A DNA stretch of 11,930 nucleotides from Candidatus Nomurabacteria bacterium (GCA_031262565.1 JAISHL010000033.1:1-11930), one strand, 5' to 3'. Counted from the stretch's first letter, positions 1-6,506 are shown. Notes: generated from the letters alone by a model not told the origin. Translations and numbers: made by a program.

Positions 1-650
1 CGCTCAAACTTATAAAAAACTTGCACGACGCAGTGGAAATTGAATTTTATTTGAAAAAACTCAGCGAATTAACAGGTGCATCATTGAGCGTTTTAGTTAA
101 AAAAATGAATTTAGTGGCAGATAATAATATCAAACAAACGCGCAAAATCCTGAAACCAACCAAAGTTGCGCGACACGAATTTAATCGGCGCGACGAACAA
201 TTTTTCTTGAAACAGATTTTTGCGATCGGCTTGAAATATCCACATTTGCGCACAGTTTTGAATAATTTATATGACGAATATTTGAACGATTGCACGACAA
301 AAATTAAGCAATATTTATTGGGTCAAAAAATCGAATTTACGCCCGAGGTTGCCGACCAACTTTCGGAAATTGAAATCATTGCCGATCAGATGAAAAATGC
401 CGACGACGAGAGAGTTTTGTTGCTTGGATTTTTGCGTGATATTGAAAATATTAAATTACAAGACGAGTTTGAAAACCTATCACGCGCGCTGGTTTTGGCG
501 ATCGATTCCGAAAAATCCGATGAAGAAAAAAATCTAAATCTAGCAGTCAACGAGCTGAAAAAAGATTTGAATTTAATCAAAAAAACTTCGGCACGCGACG
601 ATTTTGCAGGATTATTTAAACTATGGGAGAAACGAAAAAATGCTAACTGA
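1..650 (+). CDS. dnaG: DNA primase DnaG, C-terminal part (5' truncated by window edge)
   Basis: The reading frame is open from base 3 to the TGA at 648-650, so about 215 C-terminal residues are visible and the zinc-binding and Toprim catalytic domains lie outside the window. DnaG makes RNA primers at the replication fork, and its C-terminus docks on the replicative helicase DnaB. The first visible residues read AVEIEFYLKKLSELTGASLS. This matches the conserved segment after the Toprim core of bacterial primases (consensus like PVxREEYLxxLAxxTGIS). The rest is a predicted all-helical, charged domain, as expected for the helicase-binding region, with little sequence conservation. The TTG at 21 can look like a start but is internal, because the homology begins upstream of it. 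The end overlaps tatD by 11 bases, so the two genes are probably co-transcribed and translationally coupled. The identification relies mainly on the first 30 residues. Confidence 0.72.
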   Translation, partial: LKLIKNLHDAVEIEFYLKKLSELTGASLSVLVKKMNLVADNNIKQTRKILKPTKVARHEFNRRDEQFFLKQIFAIGLKYPHLRTVLNNLYDEYLNDCTTKIKQYLLGQKIEFTPEVADQLSEIEIIADQMKNADDERVLLLGFLRDIENIKLQDEFENLSRALVLAIDSEKSDEEKNLNLAVNELKKDLNLIKKTSARDDFAGLFKLWEKRKNAN

Positions 651-1515
651 TACACATTGTCATATTCACGAGCAGGATTTTCCGATTCCCGCAACAGAGG
701 TTTTGCAAAATGCCAGCGCGAATAACGTGCGTCAAATGTTTTGTGTCGGCACGAGTATTCAATCATCAGAAGACGCAGTGGAGTTTGTGAAAAAATATGA
801 TAAATCGGTTTTGGCGTCCAGTAAAAATAATATGGAGATCCCGAAACAAGTTCAGGATGACGAAAGTATAATTCAGGATGACGAGCGTCTATCTTTTTTC
901 GCAATCCTTGGCGTTCACCCACACGAAACGAAAACTTTTAGCGACGAAGACGACAAAACTTTGCGCGATTTGATTAAAAATAATCGCGAGATTATCAAAG
1001 GTATTGGCGAGATTGGTTTGGATTATTATTATGAATTTTCACCGCGCAAAACGCAAATTTCAGTTCTCGAAAAACAGTTACAAATCGCCGCCAGTCACAG
1101 TCTTCCGATTAGTTTTCATGTCCGTGATAGTCGCGAAAATTCTGGCGAGGTTTGGACGGATTTTTGGTCGGTTATAAACAATTTTTCAAATATTCGCGCG
1201 GTCATGCATTCTTTCACCGACACGCGCGTCAATCTGGGAAAAGCCCTAGAACGTGGATTTTATATCGGCGTAAATGGAATCATAACTTTCAATAAAAATC
1301 CTGCGCAAACCGAGATGTATCGCGAAATTCCATTGAATCGAATTTTATTAGAAACCGACGCGCCTTTTCTCGCACCAAAGCCATTTCGAGGTCAAACAAA
1401 TCAACCAGCCTACATCAAAAATATCGCGGAATTTTTGGCGGATTTTACAGACAATTCATTAGAAAAAATCGCGGAAATCACCACAAAAAACGCGGGCGAT
1501 TTATTCTTAAATTAA
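640..1515 (+). CDS. tatD: TatD-family metal-dependent DNase
   Basis: 291 residues; family members usually have about 250-265. TatD enzymes are TIM-barrel, metal-dependent hydrolases with 3'-5' exonuclease activity on DNA, acting in the cytoplasm. All expected metal ligands are visible: H6 and H8 (THCHIH), E124 (GEIGLDYY), H160 (SFHVRDS), H190 (MHSFTD) and D240 (LLETDAPFLAP). The GVHPHE motif is at 91-96. ATG 640 is chosen because the DTHCHIH motif follows at once and a GGGAGA ribosome site sits 9 bases upstream; an in-frame ATG at 604 would add residues with no family counterpart. The extra length is an insertion of about 28 residues (about 57-84), between the segment ending KKYDK and the FFAILGVHPHE strand. 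It is encoded by a dispersed repeat (see the repeat entry). It lies on a loop before the second conserved motif, so the fold and active site should survive. Its stop overlaps the convergent flavoprotein gene. Confidence 0.93.
   Translation: MLTDTHCHIHEQDFPIPATEVLQNASANNVRQMFCVGTSIQSSEDAVEFVKKYDKSVLASSKNNMEIPKQVQDDESIIQDDERLSFFAILGVHPHETKTFSDEDDKTLRDLIKNNREIIKGIGEIGLDYYYEFSPRKTQISVLEKQLQIAASHSLPISFHVRDSRENSGEVWTDFWSVINNFSNIRAVMHSFTDTRVNLGKALERGFYIGVNGIITFNKNPAQTEMYREIPLNRILLETDAPFLAPKPFRGQTNQPAYIKNIAEFLADFTDNSLEKIAEITTKNAGDLFLN
837..884. repeat. Dispersed 'HPELVSGS'-type repeat inserted in frame within tatD
   Basis: Bases 837-862 read GATCCCGAAACAAGTTCAGG followed by ATGACG. This is the orientation that encodes IPKQV(Q/R)DD; the complement encodes HPELVSGS, a peptide familiar from many spurious ORFs and repeat-derived peptides in bacteria. 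A 13-base piece, TTCAGGATGACGA (851-863), recurs at 872-884, exactly 21 bases (7 codons) later, so the frame is kept. The encoded peptides are VQDDE and IQDDE. The match to the dispersed repeat family is from memory, not a search. Confidence 0.75.
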
Positions 1516-2879
1516 ACTTGCGCGCAGGCAAGTCGCACAACTTCACTCCATGATCCAAACGGCATGATTGTGCTGGCGATTTGCTGAGCGGTCATGCCAT
1601 ATTGAATCGCCAAGGCTAGCTCGCCGATAATCTCCGCGGCGTGTGGCGCAACGACAATCGCGCCCAAAATTCGCCCATCTTTATCTGTCATGATTTTCGT
1701 AAAACCGACCGCGAAATTTGATGTTTTGGCGCGTTCAATAGCTGAATTTTGCACAACCGAAGTTTTGAATTTTATGTTCGCACGCGTTAATTCAATCTCC
1801 GACGCACCGACCGACGCAACTTCAGGACTCAACCAAATCACATGCGACATCGCCCTATAATCTGGCACAATTTTATTTCGCCCAAATATATTCGCCACCA
1901 CAATTTCGCCTTCATAAACCGCACCTTGCACGTTGCCAAATCGCCCCAAAACATCACCAGCTGCCCAAATATTTTTCACAGAAGTTTGCAAAAATTCGTT
2001 AACTTTAATCCCATTACCATCAAATTCCACGCCCGCATTACCCAAACCCAAATCCGTATTCGGTGCATAACCCGTCGCCAATAAAACTTTGTCAACTCCA
2101 ATGAAACGCTCAACGCCATTCTGCAAATAAGTCACGATACTCATCGCGCCATGTTTTCTAATGCCGATCACACGACTCGACGAAAAAACTTCCATGCCAC
2201 GCGCCTTCAAAAAAACTTCTTCAAATAATTCCGAAACTTGTTCGTCTTCGCGCGGTAGAATGCGTGATTTTGCGTCCGCCAAATAAACTTTTGTGCCAAA
2301 AATTGCAAACATTTCCGCCAATTGACAGCCCGTTTCGCCTGCGCCAATCACAAACAAACTCTTTGGCGGTTTTAATAAATTCATCGCCGTTTCCATAGTT
2401 AAATAATCCACTTCGTTTAATCCAGCGATATTAGGAATCAACGGCTTCGCGCCAGTTGCAATCACAAATTTTTCCGCCGTCAAATGTCGTCGCCCAATTG
2501 AGATTTCGTTTTTTGAAATAAAATGCGCCCGCCCACGAAAAACCGCGACTCCATTTTTATTAAAATAGTCGCTAGTGAATTTTGCACCGCTGCGTCGCGT
2601 CGCCAGATTTTTCCATTTTTCAATCAGCGGATAGCTATAACCAACCGTCTGTGTCCGCAGCCCAAACTCCGCCGCTTGGCGAGCACTGTCCAAACTATGC
2701 GCCGCCGTCGTCAAAGCTTGCGTCGGAATGTCGCTGATATATGGGGCGCTACCACCCAATCGATTCTGCTCAATAATCGCCACACTTTTGCCAGACTTCG
2801 CAATAATTTCCGCCGACGTTATTCCAGCCGCACCGCTTCCGATAACTATAACGTCATAGTCAAACTTTGATTTTTTCAC
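1512..2879 (-). CDS. Dihydrolipoamide-dehydrogenase-like FAD/NAD flavoprotein lacking the redox disulfide
   Basis: 455 residues, the usual length for class I flavoprotein disulfide reductases (lipoamide dehydrogenase, mercuric reductase, glutathione reductase). Visible parts: FAD-binding GSGAAG at 14-19; a second Rossmann motif GAGETG at 179-184, with D202 (VYLAD) at the strand end, suggesting NAD(H) preference; the second FAD motif around AAGDV (about 305); and a C-terminal dimerisation domain. The family's CxxxxC active site normally reads GGTCLNVGCIPSK. Here it is GGSAPYISDIPTQ (42-54), so both cysteines are replaced (A45, D50). The catalytic HPxLSE near the C-terminus is FGSWSE (441-446), so the base histidine is F441 while E446 remains. 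Disulfide reduction should therefore be impossible; diaphorase, quinone reductase or transhydrogenase-like activity is a guess. The start is GTG 2879, with GGAG 7 bases upstream. It is the last gene of the operon with the ATP-cone and CcdA-like genes. Confidence 0.88.
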   Translation of the reverse strand: MKKSKFDYDVIVIGSGAAGITSAEIIAKSGKSVAIIEQNRLGGSAPYISDIPTQALTTAAHSLDSARQAAEFGLRTQTVGYSYPLIEKWKNLATRRSGAKFTSDYFNKNGVAVFRGRAHFISKNEISIGRRHLTAEKFVIATGAKPLIPNIAGLNEVDYLTMETAMNLLKPPKSLFVIGAGETGCQLAEMFAIFGTKVYLADAKSRILPREDEQVSELFEEVFLKARGMEVFSSSRVIGIRKHGAMSIVTYLQNGVERFIGVDKVLLATGYAPNTDLGLGNAGVEFDGNGIKVNEFLQTSVKNIWAAGDVLGRFGNVQGAVYEGEIVVANIFGRNKIVPDYRAMSHVIWLSPEVASVGASEIELTRANIKFKTSVVQNSAIERAKTSNFAVGFTKIMTDKDGRILGAIVVAPHAAEIIGELALAIQYGMTAQQIASTIMPFGSWSEVVRLACAQV

Positions 2880-2893
2880 CCACCCACTCCTTT

Positions 2894-3154
2894 CTAAAAA
2901 ATTTTGTTTTCATTTTCATATAAATACGCCACATCTGAATCATATTCCGCCATCGTCGCGACCGTTTGTAATCTCAATTCCGACGCGGTAATTTCTGCCT
3001 TATCTTGAATCCATTTTTCAACTCGCTCAACCACATAACGCGCAAAATTCTCCGCCTGACCAGTTGGCATTGAATTTGCAACCGCCGACCTATGAACCGC
3101 TTTCGCCAGTCGCGTCTTGTCAAAATCCTTATCGCTCCCCACAACATAAGCCAT
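2894..3154 (-). CDS. Stand-alone ATP-cone domain protein
   Basis: 86 residues. The whole chain matches the ATP-cone fold known from ribonucleotide reductase and NrdR: an FDxxRLxxAVxRS helix start (DFDKTRLAKAVHRSAV, 10-25), a middle helix ending in VVERVEKWI, the conserved ITASELRLQTVATM stretch, and the final VAYLYENEN, which corresponds to the usual VAxxYxxY. ATP-cones bind ATP/dATP and act as allosteric sensors. There is no zinc ribbon as in NrdR and no reductase body, so the protein is a bare sensor module. It contains no cysteine. ATG 3154 is preceded by an AGGAGG ribosome site embedded in the last codons of the upstream membrane-protein gene, whose stop is only 2 bases away, so the two are probably translationally coupled. 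The flavoprotein start lies 14 bases downstream. A role in tuning either neighbour by nucleotide level is inference. Confidence 0.7.
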   Translation of the reverse strand: MAYVVGSDKDFDKTRLAKAVHRSAVANSMPTGQAENFARYVVERVEKWIQDKAEITASELRLQTVATMAEYDSDVAYLYENENKIF

Positions 3155-3156
3155 TT

Positions 3157-3861
3157 TTAACCTCCTATCGCCTTATAAGTAAACAAATAAATTCCAAGTA
3201 TCATCAATAAAAATCCTGCCGTCACTTGCAAAAACTTCTTATTTTTCTCGCGCCAAAGCTGAAAATTAGATATTTTATTGCGACGGAGATTACTGAGATA
3301 AAGTAAAAATGTCGGTAAAATCGCGATCACCACGTAAATAAATATTGCCAAAATTTGCATAGTTCCAGCCAAATTCACAATCAAATTCGCCGCAATCACC
3401 AGTGGCGCAATGATAAAAACTAATTCAATAATCACAGAAGCTACGCCCAAAATAAACGCCTCAAATGGTTGCGACACGGCGCGAGTCCGTTTGTATAAAA
3501 ATTCCGCCGAAGCGCGAGGGATCCATAGCCGCGTGCCATTTTTCTTGCCAAAACTATAATAAAACAGCAAAACCATCAGTCCAATTCCCGTCGCCGCGCC
3601 ACTAATAATCGCCCAAAAATGCGCGCCCTGACTATACGGCAATTGCACCAAGAAAAACACTAGCGCCGCCAGTCCAATAAAAACCGCCATAAAAATCCCC
3701 TCAATGTAAAAAAACGACAGTCGACCAAGTCGCTCGGGTTTTTTGCTGGCTAGAATATGGCTAGATAGAAGCGTCAACATTGACACGCCAAGCGCAAAGC
3801 TAGCTTGCACCAATGCAGCCACAATCAACGGCAACCAAATATTCATAAAATCAGCTGGCAT
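3157..3861 (-). CDS. CcdA/DsbD-like polytopic membrane protein without cysteines
   Basis: 234 residues from the chosen start, with about six hydrophobic segments (roughly residues 8-33, 52-73, 83-103, 135-160, 165-190 and 205-228). The pattern resembles the transmembrane region of CcdA/DsbD-type electron carriers: a FxLGVxSVxxELxFxxAP motif in the middle, and a C-terminal WREKNKKFLQVTAGFLLMIL helix. In that family the helices normally carry two cysteines that pass electrons across the membrane; this chain has none, so thiol relay cannot be its job. A related transporter-like family (GAP/LysE type) is the main alternative. I chose ATG 3861 because AAGGTGG lies 9 bases upstream; the GTG at 3870 would leave almost no spacing. 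It is the first full gene of the operon, followed after 2 bases by the ATP-cone gene. Confidence 0.6.
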   Translation of the reverse strand: MPADFMNIWLPLIVAALVQASFALGVSMLTLLSSHILASKKPERLGRLSFFYIEGIFMAVFIGLAALVFFLVQLPYSQGAHFWAIISGAATGIGLMVLLFYYSFGKKNGTRLWIPRASAEFLYKRTRAVSQPFEAFILGVASVIIELVFIIAPLVIAANLIVNLAGTMQILAIFIYVVIAILPTFLLYLSNLRRNKISNFQLWREKNKKFLQVTAGFLLMILGIYLFTYKAIGG

Positions 3862-3907
3862 TTTGACCACCCACCTTGAAGATAAAATAATTAGATAATA
3901 TTTTCAT
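3851..3907 (-). CDS. Possible 18-residue leader ORF overlapping the CcdA-like gene start
   Basis: Right after the predicted operon promoter comes AGAGG, then 6 bases and an ATG (3905-3907). This opens an 18-codon frame, MKILSNYFIFKVGGQNAS, ending in TGA at 3851-3853. The frame runs through the ribosome site and past the start of the next gene, in a different phase. It is too short to carry coding statistics. The promoter-RBS-ATG arrangement with an mRNA leader of only about 12 bases is what supports it. It may serve translational coupling or attenuation, or be a chance ORF. Confidence 0.35.
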   Translation of the reverse strand: MKILSNYFIFKVGGQNAS

Positions 3908-3925
3908 TTTCAACCTCTGTTATAA

Positions 3926-3954
3926 ATTTTACCACAAACATAATAAAAAATCAA
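3926..3954 (-). promoter_or_regulatory. Promoter of the CcdA-like / ATP-cone / flavoprotein operon
   Basis: On the - strand there is TTGATT (3949-3954), a 17-base spacer, then TAAAAT (3926-3931) with a TG one base upstream (extended -10). The predicted start of transcription is near 3919. No other good promoter is seen before the three - strand genes. Confidence 0.65.
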
Positions 3955-4003
3955 AATCCACCATTCAAAATCCCCCTGCTTTCCCCTATATAACAACATA
4001 AGC

Positions 4004-4032
4004 TTGACAAAATACATAAAGTTTGCTATACT
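4004..4032 (+). promoter_or_regulatory. Strong consensus promoter for the 42-residue ORF
   Basis: Perfect TTGACA (4004-4009), 17-base spacer, TATACT (4027-4032). The predicted transcript starts near 4039, about 34 bases before the small ORF. The -10 element lies inside the gap of an 8-11-8 inverted repeat (see next entry). Confidence 0.85.
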
Positions 4033-4040
4033 CTTTATGT
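4014..4040. promoter_or_regulatory. Operator-like dyad around the -10 element
   Basis: A perfect inverted repeat, ACATAAAG-N11-CTTTATGT, has arms at 4014-4021 and 4033-4040. The -10 TATACT lies in the gap and the predicted transcription start falls in the right arm. This placement would let a bound dimeric repressor block RNA polymerase. No regulator gene is seen in the window. It could also be a chance AT-rich palindrome, but eight perfect pairs at this position are suggestive. Confidence 0.5.
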
Positions 4041-4072
4041 CATAACAAAACCAAAAGAAAGGAAATATAAAA

Positions 4073-4201
4073 ATGACAGAAATGCAACAACACGAAACAG
4101 GATCTTACGCGATTGAAGCGCAAAAAATCGCCGACCGTTTGAAAAGTTTTCAAAGTCGCGCGGCGCTCAGATTAGCTGAGTTAGATTTTGTCGACTTATA
4201 A
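4073..4201 (+). CDS. Small protein of 42 residues, unknown function
   Basis: ATG 4073 to TAA 4199-4201, 42 residues. The start is supported by AAAGGAA about 7-9 bases upstream and by the near-perfect promoter at 4004-4032. The chain starts MTEMQQHETGSYAIEAQ and then predicts one amphipathic helix (about 12-39) rich in K, R, E, A and L. It has no cysteine, no membrane segment and no signal peptide. I do not recognise a family. GC-rich codons such as CGC, GCG and GCC match the neighbouring housekeeping genes, which argues that it is really coding. The stop codon runs into the left copy of the 16-bp direct repeat, and a two-way terminator follows 20 bases later. Possible roles include a small regulator, a toxin or antitoxin fragment, or the remnant of a larger gene; none is shown by the sequence. 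Confidence 0.6.
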   Translation: MTEMQQHETGSYAIEAQKIADRLKSFQSRAALRLAELDFVDL

Positions 4202-4215
4202 AAAATTTGCATGAC
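4200..4215. repeat. Left copy of the 16-bp direct repeat flanking the methyltransferase gene
   Basis: AAAAAATTTGCATGAC, identical to 6636-6651. With one mismatch the identity extends over a further AAAA (21 bases in all). It overlaps the stop codon of the 42-residue ORF. Confidence 0.85.
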
Positions 4216-4221
4216 CAAAAC

Positions 4222-4260
4222 AAATAGCCTTTAAAGTTAAACTAGAGGCTATTTTATTTT
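4222..4260. terminator. Intrinsic terminator, probably two-way
   Basis: Perfect 9-bp stem: AAATAGCCT (4222-4230) pairs with AGGCTATTT (4246-4254), extendable inward by about three weaker pairs. A run of T follows on the + strand, so it ends the small-ORF transcript. On the - strand the same hairpin overlaps the methyltransferase stop codon (4254-4256) and is followed by a T-rich TTTGTTTTGG, so it may also end that gene. Confidence 0.75.
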
Positions 4261-6506
4261 AATAGCTGATACTTAAAGCAGTCACTCAGTAATTCTTCAT
4301 CATAATATTTTCGTATTTCATCAGACAGTTTATTCACCTCTGTATTCAATGCCGCATACTTGTATTTTAGCACATCGTTCCCCTGCCTATCTTTCTTCCC
4401 GCTTGGAACTTTTACATTCAATTCTTCCATAATTTGCCACAAGCCAAATCGTGTTTCTGGTTCCCGTTGCAATGCGACTTGATACTCTGTCGTTTTCTTC
4501 GCCTCGAACATCACATCGCTCCAATATTTCATGAGTGTTTTTTCCGTGTCACTCAGCTCCAATCCTAGCTCGGACAGCTTTCTCGCCCCAAGAGTATCGT
4601 CGCCGTCAAGGCAGAGTTCATTCCGATAAAATCGCCCATCGCCCCCACGAAGACTCCGACATTTATTTTTTGGCGTAAGCATTGTGTAAATCAAGCATTT
4701 TTTCAAAAAGTTTTCATCCGCCAAAAACGACCCCTCGCCATCATAAGTTTTTGAGTAAACATCTGTTTTATACCACCTGTCATACGGCATCGTCGCCGCC
4801 ACAAACAGTGGCAATTTATCAATAAAATTGTCACTTCTCAAATAAAATCCATGTCCATAATATAGCCCTGCTCTTGTCAATGACACTGTTTTCCTATCTA
4901 TCAAAAAAGCATGCACATCTAAATAACCAACCATATTATCATTAAAAATAGGTTTAATTGCTACCTTACGGTTATCTACCGTAAACTCTGATCCGTCTCG
5001 CTCACTCATAACTCCATGCGCGTCATCGTCAAATTCTCTATTATCATAATCTTCCGTCATATTGCGAAAAGTTTTCTTTATCACAATATCTGCAACTTCT
5101 TCTTTTGTCTTCGGGTCTTTTGCCCGCACTGTTTCCAATGTATGCGGAATTAAATCATATGGTGTGAGTGCTAGCTCGGTCGTCTCAAAGTCGTCAACAT
5201 TCTGCCACCAAATGCACCCCATTGCACTTGATTGCTTGGCGTGAAATTCTAATCGATTACACAAAAAGCCATCGCGAAAAGATTTATTCACCAAGTTCTG
5301 ATTTCGCCAATATTTCGTTGGACTATACAAAATATAGCTGTCCTCTGGCGATTTCAGATAATACTTGAATCCGCTCCAAATAAACAAATTCGCGAGGTCA
5401 TTCGTTGCTACGCCCTTGATTTCCTTTTTCATCTCCTCGCAAACCCAACTCTTCTTCCACGCATTCTCTTTTTTCCCAGTATTCTGCGTTCCGCCCGAAC
5501 CCGCCTCCGAAAACGGCGGATTTTCCATCAAAATTACTACGCAATTCGGGTCATTCACTTTCTCGCGAATGTAGTCGTTAACAATTTTCCCATTCTTGCT
5601 CTCTGCTGGAATGATGTCATACGCGATCGCATCTGTATTTGGTATCACAACGGCGGCGCTATCACCAAACTTCCAACGCAAGAGTTGATATTCGTTAAAT
5701 TCAATTGTAGACAACACGCAATGCTCCAAAATTTCTTCTGGCAATCCCTCCTGTAAATTCCCAACTCCCGCACAGCGGTCAATTATTACATAATCTTTAC
5801 CATCTGGAATTTCCGCAATTGCCTGTTTCAACATTTCATGCATCTTTGCTACATATGCTGGCGGTGTATAATACGCCCCCTGCTCTCTCTGTAATAGTGC
5901 AGGATTAAGACAATCCATAATGTCGCGAAACTCTTCGTTGTCGTCTTTGTCGTAAGCATAAATCCTGTCCGCCAAAATACTCGGCTTCCGAATCTCAGCG
6001 TCGGGTCCCTTAATGAAAGCATCCTTATTTTGGTTATATTTATAAAACTGATGTGCTAATCCCAAAATATCATTATGATCAACATGATACTTCACGAAAT
6101 TATCCGAATTCACATACTCCAATAACTGTTGTAGTCCAGTAGACGTGGAATAATCTATCACCACTGGCTTTATGTCAGTTTTATACCCATCATTATTCTT
6201 GCTTGCTGCTCCAAAATAAATCTTTTCAATATCCTGCAAAAAATCTGCCGATTGAAAAATGTAGCAAACCTCACTATTTAAATCATTCAAAATCAAATTT
6301 GCTGGCAATCTCTCCCCGCGCTCACGACAACTTGATGCATATTTAATCGCCTGAAACAGCGTTTTATTTATATCTGATATCGCCAACTTGTTTTCATACA
6401 AATTTCCTCTATCGACCCCATCTGTATAATGCGACAAATCTGGATCTACGCCAATTCGCCCATAAAAATCTCTTTGTCCCACAATTTCATCTTGATATAA
6501 CTTCAT
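4254..6506 (-). CDS. N6-adenine DNA methyltransferase (gamma-class; type II/IIG-like)
   Basis: 750 residues. Methyltransferase motifs appear in the order X-I-IV: GAYYTPPAYVAKM (210-222, motif X), DRCAGVGNL (243-251, AdoMet-binding motif I, a variant of DxxCGxGN) and ENPPF (328-332, catalytic motif IV). The NPPF form and this order are typical of gamma-class enzymes that methylate adenine N6, as in type I HsdM and type IIG enzymes. The C-terminal 400 residues probably hold the target-recognition region. The first 200 residues match no nuclease I can point to: no clear PD-ExK or HNH motif is visible, and the length is below the roughly 1000 residues usual for fused type IIG enzymes. No separate restriction or specificity gene is present, so it may be a solitary methyltransferase. 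ATG 6506 has GAGGGG 9 bases upstream. It stands alone on its strand, bracketed by direct repeats and next to tRNA genes, suggesting acquisition. Confidence 0.85.
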   Translation of the reverse strand: MKLYQDEIVGQRDFYGRIGVDPDLSHYTDGVDRGNLYENKLAISDINKTLFQAIKYASSCRERGERLPANLILNDLNSEVCYIFQSADFLQDIEKIYFGAASKNNDGYKTDIKPVVIDYSTSTGLQQLLEYVNSDNFVKYHVDHNDILGLAHQFYKYNQNKDAFIKGPDAEIRKPSILADRIYAYDKDDNEEFRDIMDCLNPALLQREQGAYYTPPAYVAKMHEMLKQAIAEIPDGKDYVIIDRCAGVGNLQEGLPEEILEHCVLSTIEFNEYQLLRWKFGDSAAVVIPNTDAIAYDIIPAESKNGKIVNDYIREKVNDPNCVVILMENPPFSEAGSGGTQNTGKKENAWKKSWVCEEMKKEIKGVATNDLANLFIWSGFKYYLKSPEDSYILYSPTKYWRNQNLVNKSFRDGFLCNRLEFHAKQSSAMGCIWWQNVDDFETTELALTPYDLIPHTLETVRAKDPKTKEEVADIVIKKTFRNMTEDYDNREFDDDAHGVMSERDGSEFTVDNRKVAIKPIFNDNMVGYLDVHAFLIDRKTVSLTRAGLYYGHGFYLRSDNFIDKLPLFVAATMPYDRWYKTDVYSKTYDGEGSFLADENFLKKCLIYTMLTPKNKCRSLRGGDGRFYRNELCLDGDDTLGARKLSELGLELSDTEKTLMKYWSDVMFEAKKTTEYQVALQREPETRFGLWQIMEELNVKVPSGKKDRQGNDVLKYKYAALNTEVNKLSDEIRKYYDEELLSDCFKYQLLK

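Noticed and set aside
21-23. TTG as a start for a separate 209-residue gene
   Set aside because: The frame is open to the left edge, and primase similarity starts upstream of the TTG, so this is the end of a larger gene.
604-639. Upstream ATG extension of tatD
   Set aside because: The 12 extra residues have no family counterpart; ATG 640 has a ribosome site and directly precedes the metal-binding motif.
648-650. Possible UGA recoding as in some CPR lineages
   Set aside because: UGA ends dnaG right at the tatD start, and tryptophans are encoded by TGG; the standard bacterial code fits.
386-922. 178-codon antisense ORF across the dnaG end and tatD, containing HPELVSGS
   Set aside because: It is a shadow of two well-supported + strand genes; the HPELVSGS peptide is the complement of the inserted repeat, a common source of spurious ORFs.
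3862-3870. GTG start for the CcdA-like gene
   Set aside because: The ribosome site would touch the start codon; the ATG at 3861 has normal spacing.
4207-4235. TTGCAT in the left direct repeat as a second promoter
   Set aside because: The hexamer at the right distance is TTTAAA, inside the terminator stem, and no gene follows on the + strand.
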